36,803 bases of DNA from the NCBI GenBank assembly GCA_038133505.1, contig JAYPTI010000014.1, positions 1 through 36,803 on the forward strand, written 5' to 3'. The translations under genes were made by a program, and so were the position numbers. The DNA comes from JAYQUR01 sp038133505. GTDB taxonomy: Bacteria; Pseudomonadota; Alphaproteobacteria; MPNO01; UBA830. Of the stretch, positions 7,976 through 17,573 are shown in pieces (position 1 is the stretch's first letter; every line of letters begins with the position of its first letter). The notes below the pieces were generated by a model. That model had not been told where the DNA came from. It searched no databases and saw only the letters and a list, made by a program, of their open reading frames with translations.

Positions 7976-10734
7976 TGCTTGAACTGGGCGGGCTCGCATT
8001 CACCACGCCGTGGCTGCTGACGGCGCTCGTCACGCTGCCGGTGCTGTGGTGGCTGCTGCGGGCGACGCCGCCCGCCCCGCGACTGGTGTCGTTCCCGCCG
8101 ATCCGGCTCATTCTCGCGCTGCGCCCGAACGAGGAAACGCCCGACCGCACGCCTTGGTGGCTGATCCTGCTGCGCATGATCCTGGCGGCGATGGTGATCG
8201 TCGCGCTGGCGCATCCGCTGCTCAACCCGGCAGCGAAGCTGGACGGTTCCGGGCCGCTCGTCGTCGTGGTCGACGACGGGTGGGCGTCGGCGGCCGACTG
8301 GCAGGTCCGACAGCAGAAGATCGCGGAACTCGTCGACCAGGCCGACCGCGAAAACCGGCCGGTCCTGATCCTGCCGACCGCGCCGTCCGCGCCCGGAGAG
8401 CCGATCCAGATCAGCAAGATGATGCGCGCCACCGAAGCGCTTCAGCGGATCGCGGCACTCGCGCCGAAGCCATGGCCGTCGGACCGCGCGCAGGCCCTGA
8501 AGGCGTTGGAAACGGTACGTTTCGACGGCGCCGCCAATATCGTCTGGATTGCCGACGGCATCGGCGATTCGAATGTCGCGCCGCTCGCCTCCCGGCTTCA
8601 GCAGATCGGCGGCGTTACCCTGATCGAGCAACCCGCGCCGGCGCGGGCGCGGCTGATCCTGCCGCCGTCCGCGGAAGGCGACAGCTTCAGCGTTCCCATC
8701 GCGCGGGTGCCGAACGGCGGCGAGCAGACCGTCCAGGTCCGCGCGGTGTCCGACGACGGCCGGCTGATCGCCCGCGAGACAGCGACCTTCGATGCGAACG
8801 CATCGGAAGCGACCGCGATCCTCGACCTGCCAGGCGAACTGCGGAACGACGTCGCGCGGATCGAGATCGAAAACGGCCGCAACGCGGGAGAGGTCTTCCT
8901 GATGGACGAACGCTGGCGGCGGCGCCCGGTCGGGCTCGTCTCGGGCGACGTATCCGAAGTGGAACAGCCCCTCCTCTCCTCGCTTTACTACCTCGAGCGC
9001 GCGCTGCGCCCGTTCGCCGAAGTGCGCCGCGGCACCGTCACGGATCTCTTCAAGCGCGAGCTCGCCATCGTCGTCCTCGCGGACATCGGCAAGCTGCTCG
9101 AATCCGACATCGCCTCCCTGCAGGCCTGGATGGAGAAGGGCGGCGTCGTCCTGCGGTTCGCCGGACCGAAGCTCGCCTCCGGCACCGACGAGATGATACC
9201 CGTCCCGCTGCGCGGCGGCGGCCGCGAGCTCGGCGGCGCGATGTCCTGGGCGGAGCCGGCCCGCCTGCTGCCGTTCGAGGAAGCAAGTCCCTTCTCGGGG
9301 CTGGAAGTCACCCCCGACGTCCGCATCAGCCGGCAGGTGCTGGCCGAGCCGGGCCTCGATCTGAACCAGAAGACCTGGGCGCGGCTGTCGGACGGGACGC
9401 CTCTGGTGACCGCCGAAAAGCGGGGGCGCGGCTGGATCGTGCTCGTCCACACGACGGCGAACACGGACTGGTCCAACCTGCCGCTATCCGGGCTGTTCGT
9501 CGACATGCTGCGGCGGATCGTCGGCCTCAGCGCCGGGGTCGTCAGCGGGGATTCGGCCGCGGTCCTGCCGCCGCTCCGGACGATGGACGGGTACGGCCGC
9601 CTCGGCGCGCCGACATCGGACACCGTCGCGATCCCGGCGCGCGAATTCGCCGACGCCCGGCCGAAACCCGAAACGCCGCCCGGATATTACGGGCTGGATA
9701 ACGGCCGGCGCGCGCTGAACATGGCGGCGGCCCTCTCCGCGCTGGCGCCGATGGGCGAGCTTCCGCAGGGCATCGTCCGCAGCGGTTTCGTTACCGCGCC
9801 GCAGGTCGATTTCAAACCCTGGCTTCTTCTCGGCGCCCTGATGCTGGCGCTCGTCGATCTCGTCGTCAGCTTCTTCCTCCGCGGGCTGGTCGGCCTGCGC
9901 GGCGCGGGCCGCGCGACGGCGTCCGTCGCGATCCTGGCAGGCTTCCTCGTCGCGGGAGCCCCGGGATCGGCGGACGCGCAGAATGCGGCCAACGACCGCA
10001 CTGGTCCCGACGCACGCGCGTTGTCGGCAACCACCAGCACGCGGCTCGCCTACGTGGTCACGGGCGACCGGTCGCTCGACGACATGACTTCCGCGGGCCT
10101 GCGCGGCCTGAGCGACGTGTTGCGGCGGCGCACGGCGGTGGAGCCGGGCGATCCGATCGGTGTCGACATCGAAGCCGACGAGCTTGCCTTCTTCCCGCTG
10201 CTTTACTGGGCCGTCTCGCCGCGCCAGCCGCTGCTGTCGGAGAAGGCGCGCGGCAAACTGAATCAGTATCTCAAGACCGGCGGCACCATCCTGTTCGACA
10301 CGCGCGAACGCGGCGGGTTCTCGTCGGACGCCTCGGGCGGGGTCGGCGAAGCGGGCTTCCATCTGCGCCGTCTGCTGGAGGGGCTGGACGTTCCGGCGCT
10401 GACCCATACGCCGCCGGATCACGTGCTTACCAAGGCGTTCTACCTGCTGAACGACTTTCCCGGCCGGTGGACGGGCGGCCCGCTGTGGGTCGAGCGCCGC
10501 GGCGGCCGCCATAACGACGGCGTCTCGTCGGTCATCATCGGCACCAACGATTTCGCGGGCGCCTGGGCGGTCGACGGGCTCGGCCGGCCGCTGGCCGCTG
10601 TCGTGCCGGGCGGCGAACGCCAGCGCGAGATGGCCTACCGCTTCGGGGTCAACTGGGTGATGTACGCGCTGACGGGCAACTACAAGACGGATCAGGTGCA
10701 CGTGCCGGCGATCATCGAGAGGCTGGGCCAGTAG
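7975..10734 (+). CDS. BatA-like N-terminal / DUF4159 C-terminal membrane protein
   Basis: A 919-residue membrane protein of the alphaproteobacterial DUF4159 type. The N-terminus has two transmembrane helices (about residues 12-30 and 60-80) of the BatA/TIGR02226 double-membrane module, with the PRLVSFPPIRLI linker between them. A vWA-like region follows, with a degenerate metal site (VVVVDDGWASAADW in place of DxSxS). Two further hydrophobic segments lie at about 613-635 and 648-665; the latter resembles an internal signal sequence (AGAPGSADAQ). The C-terminal DUF4159 domain (from STRLAYVVTGDRSLDDMTSA) follows and is expected in the periplasm. That domain carries a ThuA/glutamine-amidotransferase-like fold in related proteins. 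It is the third gene of the moxR operon and overlaps its neighbour by one base. A role in envelope complex assembly is inferred only from context. Confidence 0.88.
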   Translation: MLELGGLAFTTPWLLTALVTLPVLWWLLRATPPAPRLVSFPPIRLILALRPNEETPDRTPWWLILLRMILAAMVIVALAHPLLNPAAKLDGSGPLVVVVDDGWASAADWQVRQQKIAELVDQADRENRPVLILPTAPSAPGEPIQISKMMRATEALQRIAALAPKPWPSDRAQALKALETVRFDGAANIVWIADGIGDSNVAPLASRLQQIGGVTLIEQPAPARARLILPPSAEGDSFSVPIARVPNGGEQTVQVRAVSDDGRLIARETATFDANASEATAILDLPGELRNDVARIEIENGRNAGEVFLMDERWRRRPVGLVSGDVSEVEQPLLSSLYYLERALRPFAEVRRGTVTDLFKRELAIVVLADIGKLLESDIASLQAWMEKGGVVLRFAGPKLASGTDEMIPVPLRGGGRELGGAMSWAEPARLLPFEEASPFSGLEVTPDVRISRQVLAEPGLDLNQKTWARLSDGTPLVTAEKRGRGWIVLVHTTANTDWSNLPLSGLFVDMLRRIVGLSAGVVSGDSAAVLPPLRTMDGYGRLGAPTSDTVAIPAREFADARPKPETPPGYYGLDNGRRALNMAAALSALAPMGELPQGIVRSGFVTAPQVDFKPWLLLGALMLALVDLVVSFFLRGLVGLRGAGRATASVAILAGFLVAGAPGSADAQNAANDRTGPDARALSATTSTRLAYVVTGDRSLDDMTSAGLRGLSDVLRRRTAVEPGDPIGVDIEADELAFFPLLYWAVSPRQPLLSEKARGKLNQYLKTGGTILFDTRERGGFSSDASGGVGEAGFHLRRLLEGLDVPALTHTPPDHVLTKAFYLLNDFPGRWTGGPLWVERRGGRHNDGVSSVIIGTNDFAGAWAVDGLGRPLAAVVPGGERQREMAYRFGVNWVMYALTGNYKTDQVHVPAIIERLGQ

Positions 10735-10735
10735 C

Positions 10736-12802
10736 ATGCTGTCGATCGCTTTCGCCCCGATGTTTCCCTGGACGGTGCTCGCGGCGCTCGGCGCGCTGAC
10801 GCTGCTGCTGTCCGCCTTCGGCCTGTGGCGGCGGGCCCGCGGCACGGACTGGCGCCTTCTGGCGGCCGGCGTCCTGCTCGCCGCGCTCGCGAATCCCGTC
10901 CTGGTCGAACAGGAACGCGTCCCCAACGACGACGTGGTGGCCATCGTCGTCGACGAATCCGCATCGCAGCGCATCGGCGACCGAGGCGCCCAGGCGGAGG
11001 AAGCGCTGCGCGAGCTTACCGAACAGTTGGACCGCCTGCGTGGCGTCGAGGTCCGCGTGGTCCGCGCCGGCGCGCCGCAGGAGAACGCGACCGCGCCGGT
11101 CGACGGAACGCGGCTGTTCGATTCGCTGCAACAGGCCCTCGCCAACGTGCCGCGCAACCGCATCGGCGGCACCTTCCTGATCACCGACGGCCAGGTGCAC
11201 GATGCACCGGAGCAAGGTGCGGCATCGCCGGTTCCCGGACCCGTCCACACGCTGATCACCGGCAGCAAGGACGAGATCGACCGCCGGCTGGTGATCGAAA
11301 ACGCACCCCGCTTCGGCCTCGTCGGCAAGACCGTCGAGATCGAACTGCAGGTGCGCGATTTCGGCGTGCCGCCCGGCGGCGCGGCACGGGTCACCCTCCG
11401 GCAGGACGGGAAGCCGGACCGGATCCTCAGCGTCAGATCCGACTCCGTGCAGAAGGTACCGCTCGTCCTCGAACATGCCGGCGCCAACATCCTGCAGATC
11501 GAAGCGTCGCCGCTTGACGGCGAAATCACGCAGGCGAACAACAAGGCCGTCATTCAGGTCAACGGCGTGCGCGAACGGCTCCGCGTGCTGCTGGTCTCTG
11601 GCGAGCCGCATCCCGGCGAGCGCGTGTGGCGCAATTTCCTGAAGGCCGACCCGTCTGTCGACCTCGTCCATTTCACGATCCTGCGGCCGCCGGAAAAACA
11701 GGATGCGACGCCGGTCCGCGAGCTGTCGCTGATCGCGTTTCCGATCCGCGAGCTGTTCGAAGTCAAGATCGAGGAGTTCGATCTCATCATCTTCGACCGG
11801 TATCGCCGCCGCGGCGTGCTGCCCGGCATCTATCTCGAAAACATCGTTCGCTATATCGAACGCGGCGGCGCCGTGCTGACGGCGGCGGGCCCCGACTTCG
11901 CCTCGCAGCTCAGCCTGTACCGCACGGCGCTCGGCGACATCCTGCCGGGCCAGCCGACCGGAAACGTGATCGAACGCGGCATCCGCCCGCTGGTCAGCGA
12001 CCAGGGCAAGCGCCACCCCGTCACCGCCGATCTCGTCGGCGCGACGCAGGATCTCCCGCAATGGGGCCGGTGGTTCAGACAGGTGGAAGCGCGCCATCTC
12101 CGAGGCCAGACGCTGATGACCGGCGCCGACAACCTGCCGCTCCTGATCCTCGACCGTATCGGCGACGGCCGCGTCGCGCTGCTGCTGAGCGACCATATCT
12201 GGCTGTGGGCGCGCGGCTACGAAAACGGCGGCCCGCACTCCGAAATCCTGAGACGGCTCGCGCACTGGCTCATGAAGGAGCCGGATCTGGAGGAAGAAGA
12301 CCTTCGCGCGCACCTGTCGGGCAACGACCTCGTCATCACGCGCCGCAGCGTGTCCGAGGATTTCGCGCCGATCACCGTTACCCTTCCGTCCGGCGAGGAG
12401 AAGACCGTCACCTTGCGCGAGGGCCAGGGCGGTCGCGCGATCGCCACGCTTCCGGCGATAGAAGTCGGCATCTACCGGCTGACGGACGGCAAACGCCGCG
12501 CCGTCGCGGCGGTCGGAAACGTCAACCCGCGCGAGTATTCCGACATGCGGGCGACCGAAACGCAGCTCGCCGCCGTGGCGGCTGCTTCCGGCGGCGGCAT
12601 GCACTGGCTCGAGGACGGCGCACCGACGATCCGGCGCGTGCGTGCCGACCGCAAACCGTCGGGTTCGGACTGGCTCGGCGTGGTCTCGAACCGCGATTAC
12701 CGGGTTGCGAGCGTGCGCGAGATTCCGATGCTGCCGGCGCTTCTCGTTCTTCTCCTGGGGCTCGGCACCCTCGTCTGGGCCTGGCGCCGCGAAGGCGCCT
12801 GA
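10736..12802 (+). CDS. VWA-like / amidotransferase-like membrane protein, fourth gene of moxR operon
   Basis: A 688-residue membrane protein with two N-terminal helices (about 10-27 and 41-55) and one C-terminal helix (MLPALLVLLLGLGTLVWAW) just before a basic tail. Between them a vWA-like domain starts at VVAIVVDESASQRIGDR, where DESAS fits the MIDAS DxSxS metal motif. The GTFLITDGQVHD strand follows. The middle (about 280-480, RLRVLLVSGEPHPGERVWRN onward) looks like the class I glutamine-amidotransferase-like fold used for such proteins in databases, but no catalytic Cys-His-Glu triad was recognised. Enzymatic activity is therefore unlikely. It starts one base after the stop of the DUF4159 gene and closes the operon. 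It is probably a MoxR client. The exact substrate or complex is unknown. Confidence 0.85.
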   Translation: MLSIAFAPMFPWTVLAALGALTLLLSAFGLWRRARGTDWRLLAAGVLLAALANPVLVEQERVPNDDVVAIVVDESASQRIGDRGAQAEEALRELTEQLDRLRGVEVRVVRAGAPQENATAPVDGTRLFDSLQQALANVPRNRIGGTFLITDGQVHDAPEQGAASPVPGPVHTLITGSKDEIDRRLVIENAPRFGLVGKTVEIELQVRDFGVPPGGAARVTLRQDGKPDRILSVRSDSVQKVPLVLEHAGANILQIEASPLDGEITQANNKAVIQVNGVRERLRVLLVSGEPHPGERVWRNFLKADPSVDLVHFTILRPPEKQDATPVRELSLIAFPIRELFEVKIEEFDLIIFDRYRRRGVLPGIYLENIVRYIERGGAVLTAAGPDFASQLSLYRTALGDILPGQPTGNVIERGIRPLVSDQGKRHPVTADLVGATQDLPQWGRWFRQVEARHLRGQTLMTGADNLPLLILDRIGDGRVALLLSDHIWLWARGYENGGPHSEILRRLAHWLMKEPDLEEEDLRAHLSGNDLVITRRSVSEDFAPITVTLPSGEEKTVTLREGQGGRAIATLPAIEVGIYRLTDGKRRAVAAVGNVNPREYSDMRATETQLAAVAAASGGGMHWLEDGAPTIRRVRADRKPSGSDWLGVVSNRDYRVASVREIPMLPALLVLLLGLGTLVWAWRREGA

Positions 12803-12932
12803 CGCGACACCGTTCGCCGGCCGCCTTGCGCGACCGGCACCGGACCGTTGCGCACCGCGGCGCTACCGGACGGCCCTTCCGCACCCTACACTCGGTCCGG
12901 CCGAACCGGCGACGCAGGGAGAGCGGCGAAAG

Positions 12933-13574
12933 ATGAGCGTCTTCACGATATACGGATTTCCGCAGAGCACGTGCGTCCGGACGGCCCGGATGACCTGCAT
13001 CGAAAAAGGCGTGGACTACGATCTGGAGATCGTCGGTTTCAGTTCGGAGAGATTGCGCGACCTGCATCCGTTCGGCCGCATCCCGGCGGCCCGGAACGGC
13101 GACGTGGCGCTCTACGAAACGAGTTCCATCTGCCGATATGTCGATGCCGCTTTCGACGGACCGCCGCTCATCCCCTCGGATCCCGCCGGTGCGGCGCTCG
13201 CCGAGCGCTGGATCAGCGTGGTGAACGCCTACGTCGATCCGCCGATCATCCGGGAAATCGTCGTCGAACGCGTCGTCAAGAAACTCCGCGGCCTGGAAAT
13301 CGACGAAGCCAGGTGCGCCGCGGCGGTCCCCCGCGCCGCCGACGCCCTCACCGTGATCGAAGCGCAGCTTGCCGCAACACCCTGTCTCGCCGGAGACGAC
13401 GTCTCCGTCGCCGATTTATTCCTCTATCCGATCGTCTTCTATCTCGGACGGATGCCGGAGGGGGACGAACTGCTACCGCGATTTCCGGCCCTGGCTGACT
13501 GGAGCGACAGGATCGGTGCGCGGCGAAGCGCCGCCGAGACCGTCCCGCCGCCGCCGACCGCACCCGCGACATAG
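12933..13574 (+). CDS. Glutathione S-transferase family protein
   Basis: A 213-residue cytosolic GST-fold protein. The N-terminal thioredoxin-like domain begins MSVFTIYGFPQSTCVRTARM. Its STCVR motif is at the usual active-site position, the cis-Pro segment is FGRIPAARNGDVALYETSSI, and the ETSSICRYVD motif binds the gamma-glutamyl moiety. The C-terminal helical domain contains the conserved CLAGDDVSVADLFLYP N-capping box. The ATG at 12933 follows a GGGAGAG ribosome site about 15 bases upstream; the frame is open further upstream but overlaps the previous gene out of frame. It is convergent with the kinase gene, 28 bases away. The substrate is unknown. It is the only gene between the moxR operon and the kinase and is probably transcribed on its own. 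Confidence 0.9.
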   Translation: MSVFTIYGFPQSTCVRTARMTCIEKGVDYDLEIVGFSSERLRDLHPFGRIPAARNGDVALYETSSICRYVDAAFDGPPLIPSDPAGAALAERWISVVNAYVDPPIIREIVVERVVKKLRGLEIDEARCAAAVPRAADALTVIEAQLAATPCLAGDDVSVADLFLYPIVFYLGRMPEGDELLPRFPALADWSDRIGARRSAAETVPPPPTAPAT

Positions 13575-13602
13575 CCGGAGCGCCCGGAGCCGCTGTTCCC
13601 CG

Positions 13603-14637
<1,035 letters not shown>

Positions 14638-14694
14638 GACCCGCTGGTTGACGTGGACGTAGATTGCCTCGGGCGTCAGCGCCAGCAGTTTGCG

Positions 14695-16071
14695 TTAGCG
14701 CTCCTCGCTGTCGCGAAGCCTTCCTTCGGTCCGGATGCGTTCGGTGATGTCGCGCTTGATCGCGACGTAGTTCTTGATCGCACCCTTTTCGTCGAATACC
14801 GGCGAAATCGAGGCTTCCTGCTGATATTCCGCCCCGTCGTGACGGAGCGACGGCATGATGCCCGACCATGACTTTCCGGCGCTCAGGGTCCGCTCGATGG
14901 CCTCGTAAAACTTCGGATCGCTGTCCGCGGGACGAAGCAGGTCGCCGGGAGCGACGCCGCGCACCTCGTCGAAGGAATAGCCCGTCATCCGCTCGAAGGC
15001 GGGATTGACGTAGGTAATCCTGAGGTCGTCGTCGGCGATCTCGATCGAATCGACGGCCTGGTCGAGCACGGCCGAGAAGATCGCCTGCTGCCGCTCGGCA
15101 GCGACGCGGCCCTCGATATCGCGGATGATCGTCAGGAAAGCGTCCTCGCCCTTCCAGCCGAACCGCGCGATCGCGGTCTCGCAGTGCCGTGCGGTCCCGT
15201 CGACGCGGCGGTATTGAGACCGGACGAACCTGGACGGGTCTCCGTCGCCGATGCGGTTCCGGCGGCTGATGATGCGCAGATGGTTTTCCGGCAGTGCGAA
15301 ATCGAGGACCTCCCGCCCGATCAGTTCGTCGACATGCGCCGCACCGAACATCTGGACGGCGGTGTCGTTGGCGAAAACGATCTTGCTGTCCCGGTGGACG
15401 AAGATCGCATCCGGCACCATCTCGATCAGGCGCCGGTAGCGCTCCTCGTTTTCGCGCAGTTCGGTATCGGCACGCTTGCGGTCGGTAATGTCGGTATAGA
15501 TACCGACCGTATAGCCTTCGCGGGTCTTGCGCTCCGTCACCATCAGCCAGCGGCCGATGGCGGTCATCATTTCGTAGGTGCCGCGCGCTTCGCGGTGCTG
15601 GCGGATCCGCTCCACGAACCAGCCTGCCGCGGCTTCGTCGCCGAAGCGCTCCCGCAGGTTCTCGACTGTCTGTTCGGCAAGTTCCGTAAACGACATGCCC
15701 TCGCGGACAAGCTGGTCCCGTTGCGGGTGATGTTCGATGAAACGGTCGTTCCACAGGACCAGCCTGTCCTCGGAATCCCACAGGACGAACCCGTCGGACA
15801 GGCTGTCGATCGCCGCGCTCAGCCAGCGGTACGTCTGCGCGGCCCGGTCCTCCGCCATCTTGCGTTCGGTGACGTCGACGAACACGCCGTCCCAGACGAT
15901 AGCGCCGTCTTCCCACAGATGCGGCCGGGCGAGGCTGCGGACCCAGACGACGCGGCCGTCCGGCTTGATGTTGCGGACCTCGATATCGAAGGCGGTAAGG
16001 TTCTCGGCCGGTTCCTGCAGGGCGCGCGAGAAACGCTCCCGGTCGTCGGGATGGATCAGCCGGATGAGCAT
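14695..16071 (-). CDS. Kinase fragment: four PAS modules
   Basis: The open middle part of the broken kinase in the frame that follows the 16138-16142 slippage. It starts at MLIRLIHPDDRERFSRAL (end of a PAS_3/PAC module), then runs through a PAS_12-like module (AIDSLSDGFVLWDSEDRLVL), a PAS at RRLIEMVPDAIFVHRDSKIV and a PAS at AVDSIEIADDDLRITYVNPA. It ends at SEER with TAA. It has no catalytic domain, so alone it could only bind ligands or partners. The ATG at 16071 is internal to a domain and is not a plausible natural start. Confidence 0.55.
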   Translation of the reverse strand: MLIRLIHPDDRERFSRALQEPAENLTAFDIEVRNIKPDGRVVWVRSLARPHLWEDGAIVWDGVFVDVTERKMAEDRAAQTYRWLSAAIDSLSDGFVLWDSEDRLVLWNDRFIEHHPQRDQLVREGMSFTELAEQTVENLRERFGDEAAAGWFVERIRQHREARGTYEMMTAIGRWLMVTERKTREGYTVGIYTDITDRKRADTELRENEERYRRLIEMVPDAIFVHRDSKIVFANDTAVQMFGAAHVDELIGREVLDFALPENHLRIISRRNRIGDGDPSRFVRSQYRRVDGTARHCETAIARFGWKGEDAFLTIIRDIEGRVAAERQQAIFSAVLDQAVDSIEIADDDLRITYVNPAFERMTGYSFDEVRGVAPGDLLRPADSDPKFYEAIERTLSAGKSWSGIMPSLRHDGAEYQQEASISPVFDEKGAIKNYVAIKRDITERIRTEGRLRDSEER

Positions 16072-16137
16072 GTCGCCGCTGCGGCGGACCGTTTCGGCGT
16101 TTACGCCGTGCGTGTCGATGACGCCCCGGCTGACATT

Positions 16138-16142
16138 GGGGG
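16138..16142. other. G5 homopolymer at the kinase frameshift
   Basis: Five Gs on the plus strand (five Cs on the coding strand, CATTTCCCCCAATG). With four Cs the PAS domain reads HFPNVSRGVIDTHG and joins the downstream frame. With five it runs into a non-PAS, Arg/Pro/His-rich frame. It is either a sequencing indel, an inactivating mutation or a slippage site. Confidence 0.75.
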
Positions 16143-16525
16143 AAATGGATCTTTCCGTCCCGGTGCATCACGCACTGGTAGACCGCGCCGGGCAGGTTGG
16201 ACGCGATCGAGAGATAGCGCCTCTCGGTTTCCTGCATCGCGTACTCGGCCTGCTTCTGCGCCGTCAGATCCCGGGAAACAGACAAAATCGCAGGCTTGGC
16301 GTTCCACAGAATGAACGTATGCCGGATTTCGATCGTAATCATGCGGCCGTCGATGCGAATGCATGTCTGCTCCGTGGGGGGAAGCGATGTGCGTTCCGTC
16401 AGGACTTTCTGCAGCCGCGCCGCGCTGCGCTCGCGCTGCTCGGGCGGGATCAGGTCGAGCAAACTCCGGCCGACGAGGTCGGTATGGCTGCGGCCGCCGA
16501 ACATTTCGATCGCCGCAGGATTGAC

Positions 16526-17070
16526 TTAGGCAAACTTCCCGCCGCTGTGGATCGCGACGCCGTCCGGCAAGGTCTCGAGCAGGCGGCGGTGACGCTCCTG
16601 CGCCTCGGCGATGTCGGCTTCCCGCCGCCGCAAGTCGGTGATGTCGGCATAGATCGCCACGACGCCGCCGTCGGATGTCGCGCGCTTGCGCTGCTGAATG
16701 CACCGGCCGTCGGGACACTCGATTTCGTGCAGCGACGGCACTTCGCGATGCCGGGCGAGCGCCTCGACCACCAGCGTCTCGACGTCGACATTGGTAGCTC
16801 CCCAGACGTCGCGCGCGATGGTTTCGCGGACGATATCCTCGAACTTGAGCCCGACCTTGATGAAGTCGGCGAGCGCCGGCCAGATTTTCGTCCGGTAATT
16901 CTCGTTGAAGGCCAGCAACGTGCCATCGGCCGCGTACACGGCAAAGCCCTCGGAAACCGCTTCGAGCCCCTCGCGGACCCGGACGAGCGCATCTTCGCGA
17001 CGATGCGCGGGGGGCGACGCCGACGGCGTAATCGCGAGGACCGCGGCCTGACTGCCGCCCCACGTTACGG
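16526..17070 (-). CDS. Kinase fragment: PAS_7-like module and start of next PAS
   Basis: The open stretch between the N gap and the first TAA. It encodes VREGLEAVSEGFAVYAADGT followed by LLAFNENYRTKIWP, a PAS_7-type module with its PAC region (GGVVAIYADITDLRRREADI). The opening of the next PAS (RRLLETLPDGVAIHSGGKFA) follows and stops at TAA (16526-16528). The codon after the stop resumes the same domain (VNPAAIEMFGG). No natural start is visible inside it. Confidence 0.5.
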
Positions 17071-17099
17071 NNNNNNNNNNNNNNNNNNNNNNNNNNNNN
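17071..17099. other. Assembly gap (29 Ns)
   Basis: A run of 29 undetermined bases inside the kinase gene. The protein is in one frame before the gap (ends RFGATLEA) and in another after it (VTWGGSQAAVL), so the real length must differ from 29 (congruent to 1 modulo 3). The gap sits in a linker between two PAS modules. Confidence 0.98.
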
Positions 17100-17441
17100 T
17101 GCCTCCAGCGTCGCGCCGAACCTGTCGCCGACGGGCCTTTTGCACGTAACGGCGGCCGACGGGGCCGAGGCATCCGGGTCCGAAAGGGCCGCAACCCATT
17201 TCCGGAAATCGGCATCCGGCGCGCTGTCGACATACTCGCGAAGATCGGCGCCGACGAGATCGGCCTCGGCGCTTCCGGCAAGCAGGAGAGCCGCGGCGGC
17301 GTTGGCCGCAAGGACTCTCTCGGCGGCATCGACGACGATCATGGCCGCCGGCGAAAGACCGAGCACGGCAGCGACCGCCGCCTCCGACGCGGCAACGTCG
17401 GCGGAGAGAACTCCCGAAAGCTTGTCGGCCGAAATTGCCAT
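17100..17441 (-). CDS. Kinase fragment: N-terminus with first PAS
   Basis: The natural start of the broken kinase, ATG at 17441, giving MAISADKLSGVLSADVAASE and a first PAS-like module (GLSPAAMIVVDAAERVLAAN). It reads up to the N gap. No signal peptide or transmembrane helix is present, so the whole kinase would be cytoplasmic. It lies 132 bases downstream of the acyl-CoA synthetase gene on the same strand. Confidence 0.6.
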
Positions 17442-17522
17442 TCCGCGATTACCGCTCGTTCCAGTCGTCGGACGGTGCGCGGTCGCATCCGCGCATCCGT
17501 TTGCCGCCGTTTACAACCCTGA

Positions 17523-17537
17523 CGTGCCTAAGGCACG
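17523..17537. repeat. Short inverted repeat upstream of the kinase
   Basis: CGTGCC-TAA-GGCACG, a perfect six-base inverted repeat with a three-base centre, 82 bases upstream of the kinase start in a locally AT-richer intergenic region. It has no T-run behind it on either strand, so it looks more like a protein-binding site or small hairpin than a terminator. No assignment to a regulator is possible. Confidence 0.4.
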
Positions 17538-17573
17538 GATACAATGACGTTTTTATGCTGCTTAAGGGTAAAC

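Noticed and set aside
7678..9450. 590-codon minus-strand frame opposite the moxR operon
   Set aside because: It lies entirely opposite the DUF58 and DUF4159 genes and has low-complexity composition; the plus-strand genes have domains and overlapping starts and stops.
9484..12604. Long minus-strand frames opposite the DUF4159 and VWA-like genes
   Set aside because: Same reason: GC-driven antisense frames, no motif and no ribosome site.
17523..17537. CGTGCC-TAA-GGCACG as a terminator of the acyl-CoA synthetase gene
   Set aside because: Short stem with no T-run on the minus strand; kept only as an inverted repeat.
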